Shown here: one piece after another, positions 44,276-54,400 of the stretch
Numbering within the stretch: the stretch's first letter is position 1
Layout of the letters: the number at the start of each line of letters is the position of its first letter
DNA from: Burkholderia sp. PAMC 26561
GTDB taxonomy: Bacteria > Pseudomonadota > Gammaproteobacteria > Burkholderiales > Burkholderiaceae
Direction: 5' to 3'
DNA: 64,000 nucleotides
Assembly: GCF_001557535.2 (NCBI RefSeq)
Contig: NZ_CP014315.1
Span: 1-64,000 of the forward strand
Notes under the pieces: model-generated
What the model was told of the DNA's origin: nothing
Seen by the model: the letters and a program-made list of their open reading frames with translations, nothing else
The model's database searches: none
Translations under genes and position numbers: made by a program

Positions 44276-46057
44276 TCAGCGCGTGCGGCGCTTGAGCCAG
44301 GAAGAAACGGAAATCACCAGCGCAATCAGTACGACAAGGGTCGTTGAAACCGCAGCCAGTGTCGGCGTGATCGCCAGTTGAATGTCGTCCCACATTTGCT
44401 TGGGCAGGGTCGTGTTGATTCCACCGCTCACAAAGATGGCGATCGTCAGATCATCGAACGACACGAGGAAAGCGAACAGGAACGCGGCGCTCACGCTCGC
44501 CATCAGAAGCGGCAGCACCACGGTGCGGATTCGCTGGAATGAAGACGCGCCCATGACGCGTGCCGCATCGTCCAGACGCCAGTCGAAGCGCTGGAAACCG
44601 GCCGCGAGCGTCACGACCACATATGGAATCGCCAGCACCGTATGGCCGATGATCAGGCCGGTATTGGTTCCCGTCAGCCCGAACCGGCTCAGCAAATACA
44701 GGAGCCCGACCGCAACGACGATGCGCGGCACGATCAACGGCGCGACCATCAACGCGAAAACCGGTTTGACGGCGCGCTGCGGCATGCGCGTCATCGCGAG
44801 GGTCGCGCCGAATCCGAGCACGACCGACAGCACCGCTGTTCCGAATCCCACCACGAACGAGCGGATCACCGCGCTCTGCCAGACCGGCGACCCGAGGAAA
44901 GTGCCGAACCAGCGCACACTGAAAAGCTTCGGGGGAAAGGCGATAAAGTCGCCGCGCGTGAACGCATACGGAATCACCGACAGCACCGGCACGACCAGCA
45001 CGATCATGACCGCGATAGTGAAGAGGCCGAGCGGACTGACGAGACGGACACCGTCACCTTGCCGGAAAGTTTCGCGCCGCCTTGCGAGCGGCGCGCAGAT
45101 ACGTCCCACCCAGATCAGCAGCGCGAGCTTGAGCCCTTGCGCGCGTGACGTGCGCTGGCGTTCGCGCACTTCGCCCGTCAGCGACGTCAGGCCGACCATG
45201 CGGTCATACAGGAAGAAAATCGCAATCGAGCATATCAACAGCACCGTCGAAAGCGCGCCGGCAAAATGCATGTCGAACAGTTCGAGTACCGACGAGATCA
45301 CCAGTTGCGCGATCATCGTCTCGCGTGGCGAACCGAGCAGCGCGGGCACGATAAAAAAGCCGAGACTGGAGACAAACACGAGCAGTCCGGCCGCGGCCAC
45401 ACCCGGTGACGAGAGCGGCAGGAACATCGTGAAGAAGCTCGTGCTGCGCTCGGCGCCGAGCGTTTCGGCGGCCTGCGAAAGGCGCTCGTCGATGCCGCGC
45501 ATCACTGGCAGCATCGTCATGACGGCCAGCGGCAGCATTGAATGCACCATGCCGATCAGCACGCCCGTCAGCGACGGAATCGTGCCGGTCGTCTCATGAA
45601 CGAGGCCGAGTGCAAGTGCTATCGAGGAAAGAACGCCGGTCTTCGACAGCAGCAGCATCCACGCATAAGTCTTGACCAGATAGCTGGTCCAGAAGGGCAG
45701 CATGATCCACAGCAGCCAGCGCTCGCGCACACGGTCCGAGACGCGGCTCAGCAAATAAGCGACCGGGTATCCAAGCACGACCGAGAATGCCGCCGTGAGC
45801 AGTGAGATCGAGAATGTGGTCCACAGCACCTTGGCATAGACAGGCGTGCGGGCGATACGGGCGAACTGCCCGAAGCCGTACGTGCCGTCGCTGTTGACGA
45901 GGCCGCCTTGCAGGATCTCGCCCACGGGCAAGATGAAGAACACCAGCAGGAACAGCAAGGTCGGCACAACCGGTGCGAAGCGCAACGAAGCGGCGAGCCA
46001 GGCGCTTCGCCGCCGCGCAGTGTCGGTGGAACGCGGCACACGTATGGCGAGAGTCAT
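44276..46057 (-). CDS. Fused ABC permease (two PotB/PotC-type membrane domains in one chain)
   Basis: 593 residues with two complete membrane domains (about residues 30-290 and 345-590), each containing a permease loop: ERLSQAAETLGAERSTSFFT in the first and WRLDDAARVMGASSFQRIRT in the second. In the usual spermidine/putrescine-type systems these are separate PotB and PotC proteins. The fusion makes a one-chain channel for the ATPase encoded next to it. About 12 helices can be counted. The gene starts 25 bp after the ATPase gene. Confidence 0.88.
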   Translation of the reverse strand: MTLAIRVPRSTDTARRRSAWLAASLRFAPVVPTLLFLLVFFILPVGEILQGGLVNSDGTYGFGQFARIARTPVYAKVLWTTFSISLLTAAFSVVLGYPVAYLLSRVSDRVRERWLLWIMLPFWTSYLVKTYAWMLLLSKTGVLSSIALALGLVHETTGTIPSLTGVLIGMVHSMLPLAVMTMLPVMRGIDERLSQAAETLGAERSTSFFTMFLPLSSPGVAAAGLLVFVSSLGFFIVPALLGSPRETMIAQLVISSVLELFDMHFAGALSTVLLICSIAIFFLYDRMVGLTSLTGEVRERQRTSRAQGLKLALLIWVGRICAPLARRRETFRQGDGVRLVSPLGLFTIAVMIVLVVPVLSVIPYAFTRGDFIAFPPKLFSVRWFGTFLGSPVWQSAVIRSFVVGFGTAVLSVVLGFGATLAMTRMPQRAVKPVFALMVAPLIVPRIVVAVGLLYLLSRFGLTGTNTGLIIGHTVLAIPYVVVTLAAGFQRFDWRLDDAARVMGASSFQRIRTVVLPLLMASVSAAFLFAFLVSFDDLTIAIFVSGGINTTLPKQMWDDIQLAITPTLAAVSTTLVVLIALVISVSSWLKRRTR

Positions 46058-46082
46058 GAAAATTCCTTTGCGGCGCTAAGCG

Positions 46083-47144
46083 TCACGCATGAAGCAGCGT
46101 GGTGCGGTATGGGTCCCATGTCAGGCCCACCGTGTCTCCAATGCGCGGACTGAGCGTGCGTGCGCAACGCGCCGTGAGTTCGCTGCCATCGGGCAGCGAC
46201 AGTTGCACGTGCGTGTCGCTGCCGAAGAACACAATGTCGTCGATACGGCCATCGACAAAACCGCGCTTCGGCTCGACGAACTCCAGCGCCTCGGGCCGCA
46301 GCAGCAAGGTATGGCGTGCGGCTTGACCGGGCTTCGCGGTGCGCGGCAGCGGAATGCGGCCGCCGGCCACGAGCAGGATGGGCTCGCCGCTTGCATCAGG
46401 CGTGTCCGCGAGCGCGCCTTCGAGCAGATTCGAATGGCCGATGAAACCAGCCGCGAAGCGCGTCGCGGGCCGATCGTACAAATCGGCGGGTGTGCCGATC
46501 TGCTCGATGCGCGCATCGTTCATCAGGCAGATGCGGTCCGAAAGCGTGAGTGCTTCGTCCTGATCGTGCGTCACATAGACGAAGGTCGCACCGAGCTCCT
46601 TGTGGAGACGGCGTATTTCCGCCTGCATGTGCTCACGCAGCTTTTTATCGAGTGCGCCGAGCGGCTCGTCGAGCAAAATCACCGACGGACGGTAGGCGAA
46701 GCAGCGCGCGAGTGCGATGCGCTGCTGCTGCCCGCCGGACAGCTCCTTTGGAAACCGCCCTTTGTATTCGCTCATGCGCACCATTTCGAGCGCGCCTTCC
46801 ACTGCCTCGCGCACGTCCTCGCGCGACTTGCGGCGCATTCGCAAGCCGTAAGCGACGTTGTCCCACACGCTCATGTGCGGAAACAGCGCATAGCTTTGGA
46901 ACACCATGCCGATGCCGCGCTTGCCCGGTTCGACGTGCGTCACATCTCGTCCGTCTATCTCGATGCGCCCGGCGCTGGGCGCGACCAGCCCCGAAATCAT
47001 CTGGAGCAGCGTGGTCTTGCCCGACCCGGAAGGACCGAGCAGCGTCAGGAATTCGCCGGCCTGCACGGTCATGCTGGTCGGCTCCAGCGCGACGGTATCG
47101 CCGTAACGCTTGGTCAGCCCGATCGCTTCCAGTTTTGCGCTCAT
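46083..47144 (-). CDS. ABC transporter ATPase, PotA-like
   Basis: 353 residues. Walker A GPSGSGKTT, Q-loop MVFQSYALFPHM, signature ELSGGQQQRIALARC, Walker B VILLDEPLGALD and H-loop YVTHDQDEAL are all intact. A C-terminal TOBE domain (from about residue 280) is typical of polyamine, opine and Fe3+-type importers. It drives the adjacent fused permease. It lies 10 bp after the binding-protein gene. Confidence 0.92.
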   Translation of the reverse strand: MSAKLEAIGLTKRYGDTVALEPTSMTVQAGEFLTLLGPSGSGKTTLLQMISGLVAPSAGRIEIDGRDVTHVEPGKRGIGMVFQSYALFPHMSVWDNVAYGLRMRRKSREDVREAVEGALEMVRMSEYKGRFPKELSGGQQQRIALARCFAYRPSVILLDEPLGALDKKLREHMQAEIRRLHKELGATFVYVTHDQDEALTLSDRICLMNDARIEQIGTPADLYDRPATRFAAGFIGHSNLLEGALADTPDASGEPILLVAGGRIPLPRTAKPGQAARHTLLLRPEALEFVEPKRGFVDGRIDDIVFFGSDTHVQLSLPDGSELTARCARTLSPRIGDTVGLTWDPYRTTLLHA

Positions 47145-47154
47145 CGTTGCACCT

Positions 47155-48216
47155 TTACGAAATGATCCACGTATTGAAGCGTTCAGTGACCTTCTGGCGA
47201 TTCTCCTGCCACCACTGCGGACTTGGCAGCTTCATGTCGCGGATGTTGTCCGGCGCAGTCGGCAACAAGGGAACGCGCTGCGGCGGGATGGTTTCGAACG
47301 ACTTGCGGTTGGTGGGTCCGTAAGCAAGTGTCTGCGTGAGGAGCGCCTGACGCTTTGCGTCCGCGCAGAAGCGCACGAACTGCTTCGCCATCTCGGCGCG
47401 CGGCGTGCCTTTGGGAATACCCCATCCTTCGATGGAATACAGGCCCTGATTCCAGACGATCCTGACCGGCGCACCGCCGTCGATCGCGGACTGCGCGCGG
47501 CCGTTCCATAGTGAAATCATGTCGACGTCGCCACTCTGGATTGCCTGCATGGACTGCGCACCCGAAGTCCACCAGATCGCAATATGCGGTTTGATCTTGT
47601 CGAGACTCTTGAATGCGCGGTCGACGTCGAGCGGATAGAGCTTGTCGAGCGGCACGCCGTCGGCGAGCAACGCTTGCTCCAGCGTGTCGAGCGGACTGCG
47701 CCGCAGGCAGCGGCGGCCCGGAAAACGCTTGACGTCCCAGAAGTCCGCCCACGATTTCGGGCCGTTCGCCTGGAATTTGTCGGTGCGGTACGCGAGCACC
47801 GTGGAATAGACGTCCACGCCCAGCCAGTTGGGCGTGATCGCTTCGGGCATCACATCCGGGAAGTCGGACGGCTTGAGGCCGATGGGCTCCATCAGGCCCT
47901 TCGCTTCGAGGTATGGAATGTCGGCGGAAAGCGTGAGTGTGGTCACGTCCCACACATAGTTTTTCGTCTTTACCATCGCTTCGAACTGCGCGACCGGCTG
48001 CGACTCGCGTGCAACGCTTACCACCTTGATGCCCGTCGCTTTTTCGAACGGATCGTAAAACGCCTGACGATACGCAGTCGTATAAGGGCCGCCCGGGTCC
48101 GACACGACAATCTGCTTGTCGTCCGCGCGGACAAGCACCGGCATTGCACCCGCGAGCGCAAGTGCGCCTGCACCCTGCAACAGTCGGCGCCGCTTTTCGT
48201 TGAAGTGTTGCGTCAT
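47155..48216 (-). CDS. Periplasmic binding protein, PotD/family 1-like
   Basis: 353 residues from the ATG at 48216 (ATG at 48222 is also in frame). A twin-arginine-like signal is visible (NEKRRRLLQGAGALALAGA). Mature text KQIVVSDPGGPYTTAYRQAF, YVWDVTTLTLSADIP, SWADFWDVKRFPGRR and QSGDVDMISLWNGRAQSAID is that of PotD/opine-type receptors. The ligand is probably a cationic or zwitterionic compound, judged from family and from linkage to CaiC-like and CaiD-like genes. Confidence 0.88.
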   Translation of the reverse strand: MTQHFNEKRRRLLQGAGALALAGAMPVLVRADDKQIVVSDPGGPYTTAYRQAFYDPFEKATGIKVVSVARESQPVAQFEAMVKTKNYVWDVTTLTLSADIPYLEAKGLMEPIGLKPSDFPDVMPEAITPNWLGVDVYSTVLAYRTDKFQANGPKSWADFWDVKRFPGRRCLRRSPLDTLEQALLADGVPLDKLYPLDVDRAFKSLDKIKPHIAIWWTSGAQSMQAIQSGDVDMISLWNGRAQSAIDGGAPVRIVWNQGLYSIEGWGIPKGTPRAEMAKQFVRFCADAKRQALLTQTLAYGPTNRKSFETIPPQRVPLLPTAPDNIRDMKLPSPQWWQENRQKVTERFNTWIIS

Positions 48217-48263
48217 TGCCATGGTCTCCCGCTCGATGGTTCAGTAGATGAAACGCAACCGGC

Positions 48264-49025
48264 TCACTTCGCGCGCTTGCGGAAGAACTCTTCCATCATG
48301 CGAGCGGGTTCGCCCGAATCGTAGGCTTCGCGCTGAATGCGAGCGCCCGCTTCTATGCAGTCCTGAAAACCCGGCTCGGTCATTTCGCGGAATCGCTGTT
48401 TATCCAGACGCATTGCAACCGGCGGTTTGTTGCCCAGGTCGGTCGCGATCTCGAGCGCTTTTTCCAGTACCTTTTCTTCGGCCACGATGTGGTGAATCAG
48501 GCCGATCTGCTTGCATTCATCGGCGTCCATCAGGCGGCCCGTGAGCGTCAGTTCGATCGTGCGCGACATGCCGAGCATGGAGTTCATGATCCACGGACCG
48601 GTCGTGCTCGCGATACCCGCGTTGATTTCCGGCTGGCCCATGCGCACGCCCGGATGACCGACGCGGATGTCGCCAAGCAGCGCCACCTGGAACGCCGAGC
48701 CCGCTGCCGTGCCGTTCAGCGCCATCACCAGCGGCTTCTTGAGGCCGCGCAGCGCAGCGTAGTAACGCTGCCATTCCTTGACCCAGGCGACCGCACGTTC
48801 GCCGTCGAAGTCATGGGCCTCCGAGAGATCCTGCCCGGCAGAAAAGGCGCGGTTGCCGGCGCCCGTCATGATGATCGCCGTGACATTGTCGTCAGCGTCG
48901 AAGCGTTCCAGTGCGTCGATGATCGCGTTGCGCATCGGCGTGGTCCACGCATTGAGTTTTTCCGGACGATTGAGCGTGATGATCGCTACACGTTCATGGC
49001 GGGATACCAAAATGTCTTCAGTCAT
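48264..49025 (-). CDS. Enoyl-CoA hydratase/isomerase family protein
   Basis: 253 residues. The crotonase fold is plain: VAIITLNRPEKLNAW, the oxyanion segment RAFSAGQDLSEAHDF, and LVMALNGTAAGSAFQVALLG followed by RMGQPEINAGIAS with the catalytic Glu region. It is the first gene of the operon, read before the binding protein, and would hydrate or isomerise the CoA ester made by the ligase. Confidence 0.88.
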   Translation of the reverse strand: MTEDILVSRHERVAIITLNRPEKLNAWTTPMRNAIIDALERFDADDNVTAIIMTGAGNRAFSAGQDLSEAHDFDGERAVAWVKEWQRYYAALRGLKKPLVMALNGTAAGSAFQVALLGDIRVGHPGVRMGQPEINAGIASTTGPWIMNSMLGMSRTIELTLTGRLMDADECKQIGLIHHIVAEEKVLEKALEIATDLGNKPPVAMRLDKQRFREMTEPGFQDCIEAGARIQREAYDSGEPARMMEEFFRKRAK

Positions 49026-49179
49026 TTTTTATCGCATCGCAATAGTTGTTGGGTGACATTCAATATACGTTGAGCAAAAACAGAGCGCAAGCAGGAGTTT
49101 TCACCTGTCTGCCGGCGTGACACACGCGCTTAAGAACTGTCCTATTGGTTTCCCGGGTGGAGAATTCCTGCGCTAGAAT

Positions 49180-49199
49180 TACTGTATATTTGTACAGTA
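49180..49199 (+). promoter_or_regulatory. LexA (SOS) box of the imuA operon
   Basis: TACTGTA and TACAGTA are exact reverse complements around TATTTG, containing CTGT-N8-ACAG. The box ends 18 bases before the imuA start, the expected position for the SOS-controlled mutasome operon. Confidence 0.88.
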
Positions 49200-49217
49200 C
49201 TCAGCAAGAGGTCCCCC

Positions 49218-49994
49218 GTGAACTCCGCCTTCGGCAATCCAGAGAAACTCCCGCAGTCCAGCAAGGCGTCGTGCCGTCTCGACGCCCTGATCGACTCGAC
49301 CACGCATCCCGGTTTGGGGGGAATCGCCTTGTGGCGCGGGTCGCAGCTTGCCCGCTCGCACGGACAGACGGTCGACACGGGCTATGCCGTGCTTTCCGCT
49401 GAATTGCCCGGCGGCGGCTGGCCCCTGGGCACGCTGATCGAGTTGCTGGTGCAGCAGCCGGGCGTGGGCGAAGTCAGGCTGCTGCGCCCGGCGCTCGCCG
49501 CCGTGAGCAAACGCCCGATCGCGCTCGTGCAGCCGCCCCATATTCCGAACTCGCTTGCGTTCGCCTACCTAGGCGTGCCGCTCGACAAACTGCTCCGGTT
49601 GCGTGCGGCAAAAATGGCCGATGCCCTCTGGTCAGCCGAGCAAATTCTCAAGGCCGGCAGTTGCGGCGCACTCGTTTTCTGGCAGCAACATATGCGCACC
49701 GAGTCGCTGCGGCGTCTGCACCTGGCCGCGCAGTCGTCAGAAACACTGTTCATGGTGGTGCGCCCGCTTGCGTGCGCGCCGGATTCGTCGCCGGCTACGT
49801 TGCGGCTGGCGGTGCGTCCGGCGGGCAGCGGCATTGTTGTCGATGTCATCAAGCGCAAAGGCCCGATCCGCACCGAAAGACTGTCAGTCACCCTGCAACC
49901 CTCTCCCATTTTGTTGAGCCCCCATGCCCGTGTACGTCGGCATCCATCTACCGCGGTTGTCGCTGGAAGTGTTCCGTCCACGCTGGTCGCGTAG
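49218..49994 (+). CDS. imuA: Translesion synthesis protein ImuA (RecA-like)
   Basis: 258 residues from a GTG at 49218 with AAGAGG about seven bases upstream. It has the degenerate RecA-like fold of ImuA: GYAVLSAELPGGGWPLGTLI, LLRPALAAV and AEQILKAGSCGALVFW. It works with ImuB and DnaE2 in SOS mutagenesis, probably stabilising the complex. Its 3' end overlaps imuB by 71 bp in another frame. It is directly downstream of a LexA box. Confidence 0.92.
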   Translation: MNSAFGNPEKLPQSSKASCRLDALIDSTTHPGLGGIALWRGSQLARSHGQTVDTGYAVLSAELPGGGWPLGTLIELLVQQPGVGEVRLLRPALAAVSKRPIALVQPPHIPNSLAFAYLGVPLDKLLRLRAAKMADALWSAEQILKAGSCGALVFWQQHMRTESLRRLHLAAQSSETLFMVVRPLACAPDSSPATLRLAVRPAGSGIVVDVIKRKGPIRTERLSVTLQPSPILLSPHARVRRHPSTAVVAGSVPSTLVA

Positions 49995-51414
49995 GCCTGA
50001 ACACGGCTGCGTCGTCCTCGACCACGACAAGGTCCTGATCGCGGACCCGGGTGCTCGCGAGGCCGGCGTGTGCCTCGGCATGAAGCGCGGCGGCGTGCTC
50101 ACGTTGGCGCCCGACACGCTGATGTTCGAGCGCGACCTGGTCAAGGAACAGGACGTGATGCGCGAGGCCGCTTTTTCGTTGATGAAGTTCTCGCCCATGG
50201 TCGCGTTGTGCGACGAGGAAACCATCGTTGTGGATGTAACGGCGAGCTTGCGGCTGTTTGGCGGTATCGTGAAGTTGTGCCAGCAGATGCGGGATATCGT
50301 CGATGCAATCGGTCTCAGTGCGCGCGTGAGTACATCGCCGACGGGTCAGGGCGCCTGGCTGCTTGCCAAAAGCGCGGGCCGTGCCCACATCAGGCGGCGC
50401 GTGCTGAAAATGGCGTCGCTCGAACGCAAGCTCGGCGCGCTGCCGTTTCAGTCCGTACAGGAAGTGCGCGCGTTCGCCGACTGGTTTTCGGGGCTCGGCT
50501 GCAAGACGCTGAACGACATCCGGCGCCTGCCGCGCGCAGGCCTGAAAAAACGCTGCGGCGTCGCGCTGCTCGACTCACTGGATCGCGCTTACGGCATCGC
50601 GCCCGAGTTGTACGAGTGGCTGGCCGTGCCGCCGGCGTTCAGTGCGCGTATCGAGTTGCCGGATCGCATCGAAAATGCGGAAGCCATGCTGTTTTCCGCG
50701 CGCCGGCTGATCGTGCAAATGTGCGGCTGGCTGAGCACGCAGCAACTCGCGCTCACGCACGCCACGCTCACGCTGGAACATGAGCGCGGGCGCAGCGCCA
50801 TCGACCCGACGATCATCCAGATCGCGCTTGCCGAACCGACCTGGCACGAACAGCATCTCGTGCGCCTGTTCAAGGAGCGGCTCGGGCGCACGGAACTCGT
50901 CGCGGCGGTCATTGCCATGCGGTTGAGCGCTGCAAAAATTCAGGCGGCCGAGCCGCCCACCGAGACGCTTTTCCCCGAACCCGGCGGCTCGCCCGAGGAC
51001 CATAACCGGCTGCTGGAATTGCTGGTTGCAAGGCTTGGCGCCGAGAATGTGCTGCGGGCGGCGCCGTCGTCGGATCATCGGCCGGAATGCGCGAACCGCT
51101 GGATTTCCGTCACCGATACCTCTCTTCCCGCCAAGCCCGAAGGCATGCCGTCAGATCTGCCGCGTCCCGCATGGCTGCTTGAAAAACCACTGCAGTTGAT
51201 GATGAAAAACCATCGGCCGTTTTATGGCTCGCCGCTGAAAACGGTGTCACCGGCGGAACGCATAGAAGCCGGATGGTTCGATAACAACCTGACCAGCCGC
51301 GATTATTTCGTCGCGCAGGCGAACGATCAAAGCTGCTACTGGATTTATCGTGAGCGGCCGGGCAGCGCGGAGGCCGACGACCCACGCTGGTTTCTCCACG
51401 GCCTCTTTGGATGA
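49924..51414 (+). CDS. imuB: Y-family polymerase homologue ImuB
   Basis: 496 residues. It has the Y-family architecture, but the catalytic acidic residues are not seen where a DinB/UmuC polymerase has them (start VYVGIHLPRLSLEVFRPRW). ImuB is an inactive adaptor that joins DnaE2 to the beta clamp. Characteristic text includes CGVALLDSLDRAYG, LFGGIVKLCQQMRD and ETLFPEPGG. It is overlapped by imuA and is followed by dnaE2 after six bases, so the three are one operon. Confidence 0.93.
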   Translation: MPVYVGIHLPRLSLEVFRPRWSRRPEHGCVVLDHDKVLIADPGAREAGVCLGMKRGGVLTLAPDTLMFERDLVKEQDVMREAAFSLMKFSPMVALCDEETIVVDVTASLRLFGGIVKLCQQMRDIVDAIGLSARVSTSPTGQGAWLLAKSAGRAHIRRRVLKMASLERKLGALPFQSVQEVRAFADWFSGLGCKTLNDIRRLPRAGLKKRCGVALLDSLDRAYGIAPELYEWLAVPPAFSARIELPDRIENAEAMLFSARRLIVQMCGWLSTQQLALTHATLTLEHERGRSAIDPTIIQIALAEPTWHEQHLVRLFKERLGRTELVAAVIAMRLSAAKIQAAEPPTETLFPEPGGSPEDHNRLLELLVARLGAENVLRAAPSSDHRPECANRWISVTDTSLPAKPEGMPSDLPRPAWLLEKPLQLMMKNHRPFYGSPLKTVSPAERIEAGWFDNNLTSRDYFVAQANDQSCYWIYRERPGSAEADDPRWFLHGLFG

Positions 51415-51420
51415 CGCGCC

Positions 51421-54400
51421 GTGGATACGACCTTCTCCACGCTGCCCGCGTATGCGGAGCTATTTGCGTTTTCCAATTTCACATTTCTCCACGGTGCGTC
51501 GCGTGGAGAAGAGCTGGTCGCGCGCGCGGCTCAGCTTGGATACGCCGGTCTCGCGATCACCGACGAATGCTCGCTTGCGGGCGTCGTGCGCGCGCATGTG
51601 GAGGCGAAGCATCTCGACTTTCCGCTTGTGATCGGCTCGTATTTCAGGCTCGTCAATGCGGACCGGTCGCCGGCGTTCGGGCTCGTCTTGCTGGCGCAGA
51701 ACCGCGAGGGTTACGGCAATTTGTCGGAGTTGATCACCATCGCGCGGATGCGCTCGAAAAAGGGCGAATACCTGCTCACGCCGAACGATCTCGCGCGCCC
51801 GGATAAAGAATTCGCCCATCTGCGCGGCATGCCGGATTGCCTCGCGATCCTCGTGCCCGATTTCCCAGCGAAAGAAGCCGCGCTCGATGCCCAGGTCGAA
51901 TGGCTCGACACCACGTTTGCTCAACGCGCGTGGGTCGGCTTGACGCTGCATCAGCGTGCACTCGACGATATGCACAGAGGGACGGTCGAACACATTGCAT
52001 CGCTTTATAAAGTACCCGTGGTCGCAACTGGCAACGTGGTGATGCACGTGCGTTCGCGCAAGCCGCTGCAGGACACCATGACGGCGATCCGCATTGGCAA
52101 GCCTGTGTCCCAGTGCGGTTACGAGCTCGCGCCGAACGCCGAGCAGCATCTGCGGTCACGGCTGCGGCTTGCTAATCTTTACCCTGAGCAAACCCTGCGG
52201 GAAACGCTCACCGTACTTTCGCGCTGCACTTTTTCACTGCAAGAACTCAAATATGAATACCCCGATGAACTCGTGCCCAAAGGCTATACATCGGCTTCCT
52301 ATCTAAGGCAGGAAACGTATATTGGCGCGCAGCGCCGCTTTCCTTCAGGCGTGCCGCATGAAGTCCAGGCGCAGATAGAACACGAACTCGATCTGATCGT
52401 GGATCTGGAATACGAGCCGTATTTTCTTACCGTGTACGATCTCGTGCGCTTTGCGCGCAGTGAAAACATTCTGTGCCAGGGACGTGGATCGGCCGCGAAT
52501 TCCGCCGTCTGCTATTGCCTCGGTGTGACCGAAGTGGATCCCGCAAGCAGCAGCATGCTGTTCGAGCGCTTCATCAGCAAGGAGCGCGGTGAGCCGCCGG
52601 ATATCGATGTCGACTTCGAGCATCAGCGGCGCGAAGAAGTGATCCAGTACATCTACAGGAAATATGGGCGGGACCGGACGGCGATTGCGGCGGCGGTATC
52701 GACATACCGGCCGCGCGGCGCATTGCGTGAGACGGGCAAGGCGCTGGGTGTCGATCCGCAGATCGTGGATCGCGTCGCGAAGTCGCATCAATGGTTCGAT
52801 ACCAGTCAGGACTTGCTGCAACGCTTCATAGAATCCGGACTCGATCCGGAGAATCCGCTGATTCAGTCGTGGGCATCGCTTGCGGCGCAATTACTGAATT
52901 TTCCACGGCATTTGTCGCAGCATTCCGGCGGGTTTGTGATCAGCCGGGACAAGCTCACGCGGCTGGTTCCCATCGAAAACGCGGCGATGGCCGATCGTAG
53001 CGTCATTCAGTGGGACAAGGACGATCTGGAAGCGCTCGGCCTTTTGAAAGTCGATGTGCTTGCGCTCGGCATGCTGTCCGCAATCAGGCGCACGCTCGAT
53101 ATCATTTCGGAGAAACGCGGCGAGCACTTTGAGATGCAGGACATTCCACGTGAGGATAAAACGACTTACGAGATGATCTCGCGGGCGGATACCGTCGGCG
53201 TGTTCCAGATCGAATCGCGTGCGCAAATGTCGATGTTGCCGCGGCTCAAGCCGCAAAAATTTTATGATCTCGTGATCGAGGTTGCGATCGTGCGTCCGGG
53301 TCCGATTCAAGGCGGTGCCGTGCATCCCTATTTGCGCCGGCGCCAGGGATTTGAGCCGGTGACTTTTCCCAACGATGCCCTGAAGGTCGCGCTCGAAAGA
53401 ACCCTCGGCGTGCCGATCTTCCAGGAACAAGTGATGCAGATCGCGATGATCGCGGCCGGTTTCACAGCCGGCGAAGCCGATGCCTTGCGTCGCGCGATGG
53501 CCGCCTGGAAACGCAAAGGCGGTCTCGGGAAATACTACGACCGGATCGTGAACGGCATGACCGAGCGCGGTTATGAAAGAGTCTTTGCAGAAGGCATATT
53601 CGAGCAGATCAAGGGCTTCGGTGAATACGGTTTTCCTGAAAGCCACGCGGCGAGTTTTGCATTGCTCGTGTATGTCAGCAGCTGGTTGAAGTGCCATGAG
53701 CCTGCGGCGTTTCTTGCCGCCATGCTCAACTCGCAGCCAATGGGTTTTTATTCGCCTTCGCAGCTCGTGCAAGATGCGCGGCGTCATGGCGTTGTCGTGC
53801 TTCCCGTCGATGTCACCATCAGCGGCTGGGATGCGGTGCTCGAGCGTGATGCCGATGGAAACAAGACCGCGGTGCGGATGGGTTTATCGCTGCTCAAGGG
53901 AATGCGCGATGGCTCAGCGGAGCGCATCGAAACGGCGCGTTCGGTGCGTCAGTTCACGAGCGTGGGGGACCTCGCGCAACGGGCGCAGCTCGACCGGCAC
54001 GATCTGCAGGTGCTGGCTGCAGCGAATGCGCTGACATCGCTGGCGGGGAACCGGCGGGAAGCGCTTTGGCAATCGGTCGCCGCCGTACCCGACAAGGACA
54101 TGCTGAACGATGCACGCATGGAAGACGCAACGCCTGTGCTGGGCGCTCCATCGGAAGCCGACGATATCATCAGCGACTACAAGACGGTCGGTTTATCGCT
54201 TGGACGCCATCCGCTTGAATTGCTGCGGGCGGAATTGCTTGCGCATCGATTGATGCCGGCGGCGACGTTGCACAGTTATCGCAATGGCAAGCTCGCGCGT
54301 GGTTGCGGTTTGGTGACCGTGAGGCAGCGGCCGGGGACCGCGAAGGGTGTGATGTTCGTCACGCTGGAAGACGAAACGGGAAATGTGAATGTGATCGTGT

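Noticed and set aside
49924..51414. Active Y-family polymerase
   Set aside because: The catalytic acidic residues are not in place and the gene sits between imuA and dnaE2, so it is ImuB.
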